Shown: positions 1 to 8,478, counted from the stretch's first letter. The stretch is 64,000 nt of DNA from Poritiphilus flavus (GCF_009901585.1 NZ_WXYO01000004.1:1-64000); one strand, 5' to 3'. A program made the numbers and translations. The notes: generated by a model from the sequence alone, not told the origin.

Positions 1-126
1 TAGATATACGATATTAGATATACGATATTAGATATACGATATTAGATATACGATATTAGATATACGATATTAGATATACGATATTAGATATACGATATTA
101 GATATACGATATTAGATATACGATAT
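1..126. repeat. Nine perfect copies of a 14-bp tandem repeat
   Basis: The unit TAGATATACGATAT is repeated nine times without a mismatch and probably continues left of the window. It is itself two 7-bp halves (TAGATAT and ACGATAT). The same 7-bp theme, more diverged, occurs at 3985-4055. Perfect copies mean recent expansion by slippage or unequal exchange. It lies downstream of the 3' end of the serine hydrolase gene, not in a visible promoter. Confidence 0.95.
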
Positions 127-240
127 TCGTTATTAAACGTATTTTTCAAATAATTCAAGAATTCGTCTAACCATCCAACCATCCAACCATCTAACTGTCC
201 AACAATCTAACCGTCTATCTGTCCAACCATCCAATCGTCT
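127..240. repeat. Conserved 44-bp core followed by 8-bp-period array
   Basis: Positions 127-170 match 4056-4099 with only three differences by eye. From about 165 the sequence becomes an array of 8-bp units of the type CATCCAAC, CATCTAAC, TGTCCAAC. The last unit (ending CGTCTAA) supplies the TAG stop codon of the serine hydrolase gene on the minus strand, so the array runs directly into coding sequence. Confidence 0.85.
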
Positions 241-1921
241 AATCCTCCTCCTTCTCAAACAACAAATTCCTTACCCTTCCGCTGGAGACTCTAAATCCCG
301 AAATGGAATTGTCCAGATTACGTTCAAAACGAACATTGCCAAAATACCATCGGTCTGCAGAGAACATATCCTCCTTAATGGGTGTTAGGGAAAAGTCGCT
401 ATGCCTTGGATGTGTGGCAATCAAGCTGTCATTTCTCATGATCAGTGTATAGGCGGTACTTAGCTCATCACTGTAGAAAACGCCTGTAAACCCTGCCAAA
501 TCAGCCCTGGAATAGTCCAAGGGCTCAAATTGCTCGGAAACGATAGGATCTCCGTTGTCTATGGTAACGATCATGGTCTTCTTGTCACCTTTCTCTTCAA
601 ATTTTACTTTAAGATCCACTTCCACATTCAGCATTTGAAAGGTGTTCTGATCTATGGGCATCAATGGACTTTCATTGTTTTCACCGCGGAAGTACCGCAG
701 TGTATCGTTTTTAAAATAGATCTTTCTCGCATAAACCCCGGACTCATTCCAGTAACTTCCTGCGAAGGATCCCATGTCTTCTTCAGAAAGCGTTATAAAA
801 TCAGGTATTGCTGCCTGTTCCTGTTGTTCTGTAGTCATTTGATCCCCCAAAAAGACATCTGCCACCCTCAAAGCAAGAGCGCCGGGATTGGCATCCGCGT
901 AATTGCTGAACACCGCGACGGCGAATTTTTGGTCCGGAAAGCGTGCCAGGTAGGTACGATAACCGGCATCGGCACCACCGTGTTGGATTTGCTTCAGGCC
1001 TTTGTAATCACCTACAAACTGTCCGTAAGCACCTCCAAAAGTTTCGCCATTGTTCAATTGGGCCAGGGTATTCATTTGCTCAATGATTTCCTTACTACCC
1101 ACTTTGGGAGTCTCAAAATTCATGGCCCATAAACTCAGGTCTTCTACCGTAGTGAACAGGCTGGTGGCGCCAACATTGGCATAGCTCAAAACACTTTTTT
1201 TATACCCATTGCCGGTATTGTAATAGGAGTATGAGCGATTCTTTACGATTTTTTCGTGATCGTCATAGAACAGTGTGCTACTCATCCCTAATGGATCAAA
1301 AACACGGGCTTTGGTGAATTCTGCAAACGATTGTCCGGATACGCGGGCTACGGTTTCGGCCAGGAGCGTAAAACCGGTATTGCTGTAGGTGAACTCTTCA
1401 CCTGGATCAAAATTCAGCTCATTTTGCGCGGCTACCAGCTTCATAACGTGTTCCTTAGTGATCACATCGTCCAGCCGCCATCCCGCTAAAGCCAGCAAAT
1501 TCCACTGATCCCTTAGGCCGCTGGTATGGGCCGCCAGATGCCTCAGGGTAATGGTCTTGCCAAAGTCTGGTACTTCCGGGATGTGTTTGCGGATATCATC
1601 GTCAAAGTTAAGTTTGCCTTCTTCGGCAAGCAGGAGTATAGCGAATACCGTAAACTGCTTGGAAACCGATGCAATATGAAAAACCGTTGAAGGAGTTACA
1701 GGAATATCGTATTCCATATTGGCGCTGCCGTACCCCTTCTTAAAAACTATTTCTCCGTCTTTTACCACGGCAACGGCCGCTCCAGGTTTGTTGGCATCGT
1801 CAAAGCCTGTAAAAATGCCGTCAATGCGATCGTCATAAGCGGTGGACTCATTTTGAGTAGCCGTATTGCAGCCACTGATAGTCATAAAGGCAAATAGTAC
1901 TAAGATCAATCCGTTTTTCAT
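239..1921 (-). CDS. Serine hydrolase, beta-lactamase (class C/PBP4-like) fold, lipoprotein
   Basis: A 560-residue predicted lipoprotein with lipobox ISGC (Cys18). The beta-lactamase/transpeptidase motifs are present: S85-V-S-K88 (nucleophile and general base), Y179-S-N181, and H314-G-G in place of KTG. Residues 40-370 are the hydrolase domain and about 380-560 form a C-terminal beta-rich extension as in many Bacteroidota homologues. Family members hydrolyse beta-lactams, D-amino-acid peptides or esters, and the substrate cannot be told from sequence. The gene stands alone, divided from the AraC-type gene by about 80 bp. Its stop codon falls in the last unit of an 8-bp repeat array. Fold certain, substrate unknown. 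Confidence 0.88.
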   Translation of the reverse strand: MKNGLILVLFAFMTISGCNTATQNESTAYDDRIDGIFTGFDDANKPGAAVAVVKDGEIVFKKGYGSANMEYDIPVTPSTVFHIASVSKQFTVFAILLLAEEGKLNFDDDIRKHIPEVPDFGKTITLRHLAAHTSGLRDQWNLLALAGWRLDDVITKEHVMKLVAAQNELNFDPGEEFTYSNTGFTLLAETVARVSGQSFAEFTKARVFDPLGMSSTLFYDDHEKIVKNRSYSYYNTGNGYKKSVLSYANVGATSLFTTVEDLSLWAMNFETPKVGSKEIIEQMNTLAQLNNGETFGGAYGQFVGDYKGLKQIQHGGADAGYRTYLARFPDQKFAVAVFSNYADANPGALALRVADVFLGDQMTTEQQEQAAIPDFITLSEEDMGSFAGSYWNESGVYARKIYFKNDTLRYFRGENNESPLMPIDQNTFQMLNVEVDLKVKFEEKGDKKTMIVTIDNGDPIVSEQFEPLDYSRADLAGFTGVFYSDELSTAYTLIMRNDSLIATHPRHSDFSLTPIKEDMFSADRWYFGNVRFERNLDNSISGFRVSSGRVRNLLFEKEED

Positions 1922-2000
1922 GCTGTTCCAGATTTAATGTGAGCTGATAGGGATCTGCATTAGCCTTTATACTGACTCTTTGCCGATCTCTGCATTAAAT

Positions 2001-2993
2001 TTAGGAAAAAGCCATCTCCCGGTTGTATTTATTTCTGTATTCTTTAGGTGACAGGCCGGAGTATTTCCTAAAAGTGGTTCTAAAGGCCTTTTCGTCCTGG
2101 TATCCAATGCCGTACATAACCTCCAGAATGGTTTTGGTAGTAGACTCCAATTGCTTTTTGGCTGCCTCAATTTTAACCCGTTGAATATATTCCAAAGGGG
2201 TGTTGGAAGTAGCCTTCTTAAATCGCCTGAGAAAACTGCGACCGTTGAGGTTAACCATTGCGGCCAGGCTGTTGATATTTAACCTCTGCTCGTAGTGATC
2301 CTCTATATACTGCTGGGCCTTTTTAATGGGCTCATCGGAATGCTCTTTCTGGCCGCTGAAGATGATAAAAGCGTTCTGGCTGATACGATCAAAGTCGATT
2401 TCCGAGACCTTAGAGCACCAGATGGCTGTTTCTCTACCAAAGTATCGCTCTATTAAGTAGAGCGTAAAATTCAGTATGGAGTATGCCCCTCCACTGGAGT
2501 AGATCCCATTGTCTTCGCAGATGATCTTTTCAGGGATGAGGTTGACAGCGGGGTATCTGCGCTGGAATTGCTCATGTGCCGTCCAATGCGTGGCGCAGGA
2601 TTTGCCATTCAGAAGGCCTGTTTCAGCAAGTAAAAAAGCACCCTTGCACAAACTGGCGATCTCCGCATCGTTCTCAATACGCTGTTTTCTGATCCATTGA
2701 ACAAAACCCCGGTTATTGCTTACCTCTCTTTCCAGGTTCCCGCTGATAGGAGATACCAGGATCAGATCGGTTTTCTTCACTTCGCCAATAGCAGCTGTAG
2801 GTTGAATGCTAAACAATCCCTGATATACTATGGGCTCCTTATCCAGACCTACCAGGTCTATCTTATAGGGTCCGGCAGATTCCCTGTTTAGGCGCATGGA
2901 GTAAGAATTGGCCATTTTCAGCAGATTAAAAGGGGCGATAATGGTATCTACAATACTGCTGCCCACCGGGACAATTACGCTGATGTGTTTCAT
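2001..2993 (-). CDS. GlxA-family transcriptional regulator (DJ-1/PfpI domain + AraC HTH)
   Basis: Starting at the ATG at 2993 (MKHISVIVPVGSS) gives 330 residues. The longer frame upstream would add 44 unconvincing residues and swallow the intergenic promoter. Residues 1-185 match the DJ-1/PfpI (class I glutamine amidotransferase-like) domain, including the nucleophile-elbow segment SLCKGAFLLAETGLL. Residues 225-328 are an AraC helix-turn-helix pair (YIEDHYEQRLNINSLAAM, then GYQDEKAFRTTFRKYSGLSP). It diverges from the ABM monooxygenase gene at 3131 and probably controls it. Two 12-bp direct repeats 22 bp apart lie between them. Confidence 0.88.
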   Translation of the reverse strand: MKHISVIVPVGSSIVDTIIAPFNLLKMANSYSMRLNRESAGPYKIDLVGLDKEPIVYQGLFSIQPTAAIGEVKKTDLILVSPISGNLEREVSNNRGFVQWIRKQRIENDAEIASLCKGAFLLAETGLLNGKSCATHWTAHEQFQRRYPAVNLIPEKIICEDNGIYSSGGAYSILNFTLYLIERYFGRETAIWCSKVSEIDFDRISQNAFIIFSGQKEHSDEPIKKAQQYIEDHYEQRLNINSLAAMVNLNGRSFLRRFKKATSNTPLEYIQRVKIEAAKKQLESTTKTILEVMYGIGYQDEKAFRTTFRKYSGLSPKEYRNKYNREMAFS

Positions 2994-3027
2994 GATCATC
3001 AAAAATAATGACGAAGGTAAACAATAG

Positions 3028-3061
3028 AATTGTCGAAAACAACCCTTTAAATTGTCGAAAA
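3028..3061. promoter_or_regulatory. Putative AraC-type operator: two direct repeats 22 bp apart
   Basis: The 12-mer AATTGTCGAAAA occurs at 3028-3039 and again at 3050-3061, exactly 22 bp apart, about two helical turns. Tandem half-sites at this spacing are typical of AraC/XylS regulators. They sit in the intergenic region between the GlxA-type regulator and the monooxygenase gene. Confidence 0.6.
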
Positions 3062-3130
3062 AGACACCTATAGAGAGGTGATATATGCCATACATTTGTA
3101 GTATACGATCAATAACATAAAACATATATC

Positions 3131-3508
3131 ATGAAAGATCAGGAAATTACAGTAGTTTATAAGTGGACAGCCAAAGCGGAAAAAGGTAATGAACTTAAGG
3201 CCATTTACGAGCAGGTGGAAAAGCAAATGAAGGAAAACGAGCCCGGAGCTTTAAGAGTAGATTGTTTCTTTAATGAAAGTACTGGAGTATTACTGGTTTT
3301 AGACCTGTTTAAGGATAGCGATGCGCTTGGTTTTCACCTGGGTACAACCGCTGCCGGACACTTTCCGGAATTATTGCAAATAGCCCAGCCAGGACCCTTT
3401 TTGTTTTGCGGGGAAGTTCCGGAACAGCTACAACAAGCTGCGATAGGAATGGGCCTGGATGCGACTTTTGCCCCTAAGGCATTTGGTTTTGAGCGGAGTA
3501 TTGTTTGA
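3131..3508 (+). CDS. Putative quinol monooxygenase / ABM-domain protein
   Basis: A 125-residue cytoplasmic protein. Residues 5-95 have the antibiotic biosynthesis monooxygenase (ABM, YgiN-like) pattern: an opening beta-strand (ITVVYKWTAKAEKGNEL), an amphipathic helix (IYEQVEKQMKENEPGALRVDCFF) and a strand with HLGTTAAGHFPEL. Such proteins are cofactor-free ferredoxin-like dimers acting on quinones or related compounds, and many remain unassigned. It diverges from a GlxA-type regulator with a putative operator between them. The C-terminal 30 residues lie outside the usual domain. Confidence 0.75.
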   Translation: MKDQEITVVYKWTAKAEKGNELKAIYEQVEKQMKENEPGALRVDCFFNESTGVLLVLDLFKDSDALGFHLGTTAAGHFPELLQIAQPGPFLFCGEVPEQLQQAAIGMGLDATFAPKAFGFERSIV

Positions 3509-3540
3509 GGGAAGGTTAGTGAGCAGTAAACAGTAAACAG

Positions 3541-3832
3541 TAATCAGTGAACAGTCTTCCTTCGCCAAGGCTTCGGAGGATGAAATCAGTTGGCGATAGG
3601 TAGTGGGCAATACTGTCTGGTCGAGCGTACGTGTCCATCGTAACTTTAGTGAAGATGGAGTCGAGACCTATTCAGGTAGTAAACAGTAATCAGTGAACAG
3701 TCCTCCTTCGCCAAGGCTTCGGAGGATGAAATCAGTTGGCGGTAGGTAGTGGGCGATACTGTCTGGTCGAGCGCACGTGTCCATCGTAACTTTAGTGAAG
3801 ATGGAGTCGAGACCTATTTAGGTAGTAAACAG
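3541..3832. repeat. 146-bp tandem duplication in the spacer
   Basis: Copies at 3541-3686 and 3687-3832 differ by only a few substitutions. Each contains a CAGTAAT-type 7-mer stretch, the motif TTCGCCAAGGCTTCGG (3561 and 3707) and a GTCGAGACCTATT segment. A third partial start follows at 3833. Related TTCGCTAAGGCTACGG and TTCGCTAAAGCTTCGG motifs recur near 3912 and 30700. Confidence 0.9.
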
Positions 3833-3984
3833 TAATCAGTGAACAGTAAACAGTCCCGATAGCTATCTGGAGTAAACAGTTCTCTCAGGTATCGTTGATG
3901 GTTGATCCCTTCTTCGCTAAGGCTACGGACGGCAAAGCGTCGATTGTCTGCGTACAGCGTATAGCGCAAAGCGTAAGACGAATA

Positions 3985-4228
3985 TACGATGTACGATATG
4001 GGATGTTCGATATTCGATGTTCGATATTAGATGTTCGATATTAGATATACGATATTCGTTCTTAAACGTATTTTACAAATAATCCAAGAATTCGTCTAAA
4101 CATCCAACCATCTTACTATCTAGCAATCTAACCGCCCAACCATCTAACCATCCAACCATCTAACTATCTAACTATCCAATTCCTCAATTTTACAGTTTCA
4201 CGATTTTACAGTTTCACAATTTCACATG
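3985..4228. repeat. Composite repeat: 7-bp array, core, 8-bp array
   Basis: Positions 3985-4055 parse as about ten 7-bp units of consensus T[TA][CA]GAT[AG], although individual units differ. The 44-bp core at 4056-4099 matches 127-170. From 4100 to about 4228 8-bp units follow, first CATCCAAC-like and then TTTTACAG/TTTCACAA-like. It ends a few bases before the stop codon of the beta-barrel gene. The rest of the spacer 3509-4231 is the 146-bp duplication and further CAGTAAA-type 7-mers. No gene is visible there. Confidence 0.85.
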
Positions 4229-4231
4229 AAT

Positions 4232-5356
4232 TCAAATCTTCCATGTTAATCCTACCCCTCCATAATAATTGTGGTACCCGCGGAAGGAACGTGAAGCCAG
4301 GTTGGTAGTATTGGTCTCGCGAAAGCGGTTATAGATGGTACCCGTAAACAGCAAACCTTTTACCGGCAGTTGATGTTCAAAATTCACCGAAAAATCAAAA
4401 TACTGGTATCTCAAAAGTCCAATGGGCTCTGCACTACTTGGGGCTTGAATATCTGTATAATCCCTTACCAGGTACTTTACCAGGGCACTTATTTTGGTCT
4501 TGTCATTATCAAAGCGCAATCGCAAACCGGGACCGTACTGGTTAAAGCCGGAACGGTTCTCCAGGCGGTCTATTCGGGAATAAAGCGTTAGCTGCGGTTC
4601 TATCTCCAGGGTAGCCGTCAGAGGTAGTTCATAGAAAGCGCTCAACCTGGCATAGTCCCAATCACGGCGCCCCAGTTGTGGACTGTCTTCGGCATTGAAG
4701 GTGTCGTACAAACGTTTTTTGTAATAGGCCACAAAGCCAACAGCATGATCATAACGTCCCGGTCGAAATTTTTGTTTACTACCCAACTGCACTCCAAATT
4801 CATTGAACTGCAGGTCACGGATCCCGTACTCATCAAAATTCTTAAAATTGTAAAAGCCCTCTATAGTGGTCTTATTCCGCTTAAGGGGTTCCAGGCTTAT
4901 TCCACTAGAAACTCCGTAATTGGTATATCCCAGGGGGTTGACCAAAACGTCCTGGGCCCCATCCAATCCCTCGCGGTTCATGCGTTTAAAGTTTAGCTGG
5001 CCCAGCAGTTTGGTGCTTTCAGTGAGTTCATAATCGTATTTCACTGCCGCATTCAGACTCCAATAGCTGTCGGACATATTCTCCTGAAAAAGCCTTGCAA
5101 AAGGCGTAATGGCAAATCGTATGCGATGCCCCTTCCACTTGTAACGGTAATCGTAATCCATAGAGACATCCAGGTAAGCGCTACTGGCTATAAGATCGTC
5201 TCCGGATAAAAGCGTGTCGTTCACCAGAACCTGGTCCGGACTCTTAAAATAGTTGTGCTCATATCCTGTTTGGCTACCTATTTGGAAACGGTGCCTTTCC
5301 TGGGCCTTTAGGTTCATGCATAGGCAAATAGTAAGTGTACACAGAAAATATTTCAT
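4232..5356 (-). CDS. Outer-membrane beta-barrel protein, third gene of envelope operon
   Basis: A 374-residue protein with an N-terminal signal peptide (cleavage likely near LKA-Q19). It is followed by alternating hydrophobic strands rich in aromatic residues, and the last residue pattern (YHNYYGGVGLTWKI) fits an outer-membrane barrel C-terminus. I do not recognise a named family. It starts 24 bp after the ATP-grasp gene and is read in the same direction, so it is the last gene of an operon with the ligase and the 7TM-transglutaminase. The context suggests a surface partner for whatever that ligase pair makes or modifies. Role unknown. Confidence 0.7.
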   Translation of the reverse strand: MKYFLCTLTICLCMNLKAQERHRFQIGSQTGYEHNYFKSPDQVLVNDTLLSGDDLIASSAYLDVSMDYDYRYKWKGHRIRFAITPFARLFQENMSDSYWSLNAAVKYDYELTESTKLLGQLNFKRMNREGLDGAQDVLVNPLGYTNYGVSSGISLEPLKRNKTTIEGFYNFKNFDEYGIRDLQFNEFGVQLGSKQKFRPGRYDHAVGFVAYYKKRLYDTFNAEDSPQLGRRDWDYARLSAFYELPLTATLEIEPQLTLYSRIDRLENRSGFNQYGPGLRLRFDNDKTKISALVKYLVRDYTDIQAPSSAEPIGLLRYQYFDFSVNFEHQLPVKGLLFTGTIYNRFRETNTTNLASRSFRGYHNYYGGVGLTWKI

Positions 5357-5380
5357 AATGGATTCTTTTAAAGTGGCTTA

Positions 5381-6244
5381 TTATTTTACGGTAGACCGCA
5401 GTCCACATTTGTTAACTAATTGGATGCCCAGGCCAGGCCTCACATTGACTTCCATGATCTGAGGGCCTTTGACTTTGTCAATGACCAGGTCAATGCCGAG
5501 GTAATCCAGGGGGAAGGCCCGGGCGGTTTTTTGTGCGAGTTCCAGCATACCGGGCCAATAGGGGATCTGCTTGCCAAATACCCCGTTTTCGTTATCCGGG
5601 TGATGGTTGGAGTAGCGTTTGCCGTCATACACCTGGGTAAGGGTGCCGGCATCCATATCTACGCCTATACCCACTCCCTTCTGGTGAAGGTTAGCCTTAC
5701 CATCAGACTTCGAGGTAGGCATACGCAGCATGGCCATCAGAGGTTCAGCTTTAAGGGTAATAATCCTGAAATCCGGGACTCCCTCATCATAGATCTCAGC
5801 GAAGAAGGGATGGGGTACAATACATTCCTCGATCAGGCATACATCGTTGGAAGCCATAGAAAACAGCCCGGAAATAATGCTGGTAATATGCTGAAAGATC
5901 CTGGCTTCACTGATGGTTTTTCCACTGCTTTGCCATTGACCGCAAGCCGACTTTTTCAATATCTTGATGCCTCCGCCACCACAGCCCCGGGCCGGTTTAA
6001 GGACCAGCGCACTTTGGTTTTGCAGAGACTCCCATTTGGCTTTAATCTGACTGATTCGCTCAATAACGGCATAGGTTTTGGCACAGGCAATATCATTTTG
6101 GTGCAGTATCATTTTGGTTTTTACCTTATCATCTGCCAGTATGTAATGCCGGCGTTGGTTATGCGGGTAAATAAATTCAATATTCCGGCGGTTAAGGCCA
6201 ATGACCCCACCGGGGTTTGGCACTTTAAAAATTCGTGATAGCAT
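5381..6244 (-). CDS. ATP-grasp ligase, alpha-L-glutamate ligase-like (RimK-related)
   Basis: A 287-residue ATP-grasp enzyme. The glycine-rich ATP loop is K83-P-A-R-G-C-G-G-G-G92, followed by an acidic segment (EECIVPHPFFAEIYDEGVPD) and an FRIITLK strand. The metal-binding end is IMEVNVRPGLG (E265, N267). These features match the alpha-L-glutamate ligase-related family that is usually encoded next to a 7TM-transglutaminase. Such enzymes join an amino acid to a carboxylate with ATP, and the acceptor is unknown. It starts 2 bp after the end of the transglutaminase gene, so translation is probably coupled. Confidence 0.8.
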   Translation of the reverse strand: MLSRIFKVPNPGGVIGLNRRNIEFIYPHNQRRHYILADDKVKTKMILHQNDIACAKTYAVIERISQIKAKWESLQNQSALVLKPARGCGGGGIKILKKSACGQWQSSGKTISEARIFQHITSIISGLFSMASNDVCLIEECIVPHPFFAEIYDEGVPDFRIITLKAEPLMAMLRMPTSKSDGKANLHQKGVGIGVDMDAGTLTQVYDGKRYSNHHPDNENGVFGKQIPYWPGMLELAQKTARAFPLDYLGIDLVIDKVKGPQIMEVNVRPGLGIQLVNKCGLRSTVK

Positions 6245-6246
6245 CT

Positions 6247-7824
6247 TTAAATGTATTTGGGGTTCAAGAGGGGTTCAAAGCGCAATAGTTCTGTCCACCT
6301 CAGGCCAACATATCTTCCTAGTATCATACAAGCGGTGATGATCAGTAGGAGCAGTTCAGGGAACAGTATCAGGATGTTATCCAAGCCTTCCACAGAAAAT
6401 AGCAGGTAGCAGACACTTACCGCCATCAGCGTTTGAAATAGGGTGCCGGTGGCTTTATGCATCCCGTCTTCAACGATCAGTTTGGAAAAGCGTTCAGCAG
6501 AGATGGTCAGAATTATGGTAGGGAAGAGGGTGAGGGAACTCAGCCAGGGAATATCAAAAGTAAAACCCAGGAAATTGCCTATGGCCATTACCAGCACCAT
6601 CAGGGTCAGGGAAATAACCAGTTTTGGGGTATGAAGCAGACCTATATTGTCAAACGGACGTGTGATCAAGCCTACGAACAACACCAGGAATAGAAAAAGG
6701 GCCATTCCGGTAGTAAAACCCGTTTCCAGCAGCGAAAAAGCGATCAAAACGGGAAGGAATACTCCAAAGGTCCTTATACCCACTATATTTCTGAGTAAGG
6801 CCACCAGCAATCCGCCAAGAGGTAGCATCAGTAGCAAAAACAAGTTCTTTTTAGAGATGGTCTTGCTTTTTACCAGACCCCATAGGGAAAAGGCGGTGAC
6901 CCTTTGAGTCTCACCGGCCTCTTCATCCAGTATGGAAAGGGATTCTTCTTTGGTGATCTCATAGGAATAGTCAAACTGGATCCCCTGGCTATGGCTGATC
7001 AAAAACTCATCTCCCTCATATAACTCCAGATAATTGGCGGGCAGGTAGGCAAAGTGTCCGTTTAAGGCATCAAAAGGCACCCAATTACCATTTATAAAAA
7101 GCTCTGCCCAGGCATGCGAGGTGCGTTTGTTGGATTCAGTCAGTATGATCCCTCCTTTTATACGTGCAGGATATCCCAGATTTCTGGCCAGGGCCACCAG
7201 CAATCTGCTCTTACCATTGCAGGAGGCTTCGTTGCGCTCCAGGGCGCTCAGGGCGTCGGTTAGCGTGATTATAGGAGCTGAGGGAATTCCGTGAACATAG
7301 TCGAAAAGTGCTTGTATGGTCTTTTTATCCGTATCGGCCTGCTTCTTTAAATTATTGGCTAATCGGCTGATGGGTAGGGCAGCAGTTTGAATATTTCTAG
7401 TGCTTTCCAGGTATTGGTCCATGGCATCCGGGATAGGTCTAAATGTCTCAGTCAGGCCGTAGATCTGACTTTTGCCTTTAAAAAAGAAAGAGTAGCTGAG
7501 GCTTTCATAAGTGTTTTGAGCTTCTGTAAACCATCGACCCTTAATGTTAGAGCCATCCGCAATAGTAGAAAATTTAATGTTGCCGGGAAGGGTACTTTTT
7601 TGCCGGCTTATTTGCTGCCGGGAATTGTTTTTGGGCAAATACGCTTTTATGGTTGTGGCGCTGGTATCTGTCTTGAAAAAGTATCGGTAGGTTACCTTGT
7701 AAACTTCGTCCGGGTAAAAACTACTTTCGTTTTTAGACAGCAGATAAGCTTTATAAGTAATGGTAACTACAGCAAGCAAACTTAAACCGCCAAGGATGAA
7801 CTTAAATTGCTTTGGGACATTCAT
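6247..7824 (-). CDS. Transglutaminase-like domain fused to seven transmembrane helices (UUP1-like family)
   Basis: The ATG at 7824 gives 525 residues; a TTG two codons earlier is less likely. There is an N-terminal anchor (about 9-28), a periplasmic region with a transglutaminase-like core (about 165-290), then hydrophobic helices from about 330 to 505. Pfam calls this family an inactive transglutaminase with 7TM, yet here Cys202 (EASCNGKS), His237 (TSHAWAEL) and Asp254-2=252 (VPFDALNG) stand in the order of a C-H-D triad. It is the first gene of the operon with the ATP-grasp ligase and barrel, and diverges from the sigma-factor gene at 7906. Confidence 0.8.
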   Translation of the reverse strand: MNVPKQFKFILGGLSLLAVVTITYKAYLLSKNESSFYPDEVYKVTYRYFFKTDTSATTIKAYLPKNNSRQQISRQKSTLPGNIKFSTIADGSNIKGRWFTEAQNTYESLSYSFFFKGKSQIYGLTETFRPIPDAMDQYLESTRNIQTAALPISRLANNLKKQADTDKKTIQALFDYVHGIPSAPIITLTDALSALERNEASCNGKSRLLVALARNLGYPARIKGGIILTESNKRTSHAWAELFINGNWVPFDALNGHFAYLPANYLELYEGDEFLISHSQGIQFDYSYEITKEESLSILDEEAGETQRVTAFSLWGLVKSKTISKKNLFLLLMLPLGGLLVALLRNIVGIRTFGVFLPVLIAFSLLETGFTTGMALFLFLVLFVGLITRPFDNIGLLHTPKLVISLTLMVLVMAIGNFLGFTFDIPWLSSLTLFPTIILTISAERFSKLIVEDGMHKATGTLFQTLMAVSVCYLLFSVEGLDNILILFPELLLLIITACMILGRYVGLRWTELLRFEPLLNPKYI

Positions 7825-7905
7825 AACCAATTATTTTTTAGTTTTGGTATTAGAACAGGATACTTTGAATTCACCCCACCCCCCCTTGCGAAAAAAAATT
7901 CACGA

Positions 7906-8418
7906 ATGAGCCAAAGCGATAAGTCTGTTTGTGAAAAAAGGGTCTTTAATGAGCTGTTCGACCTGAATTCCGAATCCCTTCGAAATTACCTTTATTACCA
8001 ATGTGGAGATATGCAGCAGGCAGAGGACCTGGTACAGGATGCCTTCATCAAGCTTTGGAATAATTGTAAAAAAGTATTGTTCGAAAAGGCCAGGGGCTTT
8101 CTATTCGCCGTGGCCAAGAATGCATTCTATAACCAGCAGGAGCATAAGAAGGTTGTCCTGAAGTTCAGCAAATTACCACAGAATAATACGGATACTGAGA
8201 CTCCGGAATTTCAGTTGGAAGAAAAGGAGTTTATGGATCGTTTGCAGCAGGCCATCGCCGACCTGCCGGAAGGGCAAAGGGAGGTTTTTTTGTTGAACAG
8301 AATGGATAAGATGACCTATAAGGAGATCGCGGCCTCTCTAGGAGTATCCCAAAAAGCTGTGGAAAAGCGTATGCATAAGGCATTGGTGAAATTGAGAAAG
8401 ACGATAAAAAATATTTGA
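7906..8418 (+). CDS. ECF RNA polymerase sigma factor, FecI-like
   Basis: The ATG at 7906 (MSQSDKSVC) gives 170 residues; upstream codons in frame cross a C-run and look non-coding. Region 2 is DMQQAEDLVQDAFIKLWNN and region 4 is LPEGQREVFLLNRM followed by MTYKEIAASLGVSQKAVEKR. It lies 60 bp ahead of a FecR-like anti-sigma factor and a TonB-dependent receptor, the usual trio in which a receptor-bound ligand signals through FecR to free the sigma factor. Confidence 0.9.
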   Translation: MSQSDKSVCEKRVFNELFDLNSESLRNYLYYQCGDMQQAEDLVQDAFIKLWNNCKKVLFEKARGFLFAVAKNAFYNQQEHKKVVLKFSKLPQNNTDTETPEFQLEEKEFMDRLQQAIADLPEGQREVFLLNRMDKMTYKEIAASLGVSQKAVEKRMHKALVKLRKTIKNI

Positions 8419-8478
8419 GTTTTTGGGGGTAGGGTATATCAGTATTAGCCTGTTTCCTTAATAACCACAACCAAAAAT

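Noticed and set aside
1-240. Repeat array as CRISPR
   Set aside because: Units are 7, 8 or 14 bp with no unique spacers between them, and no cas gene is present.
5420-6238. 272-codon plus-strand frame
   Set aside because: It lies wholly antisense to the ATP-grasp gene, which has clear catalytic motifs; the frame has no domain.
7842-7868. Promoter for the FecI-like gene (TTTTGG and TACTTTG)
   Set aside because: The two elements are only about 14 bp apart, too close for the consensus.
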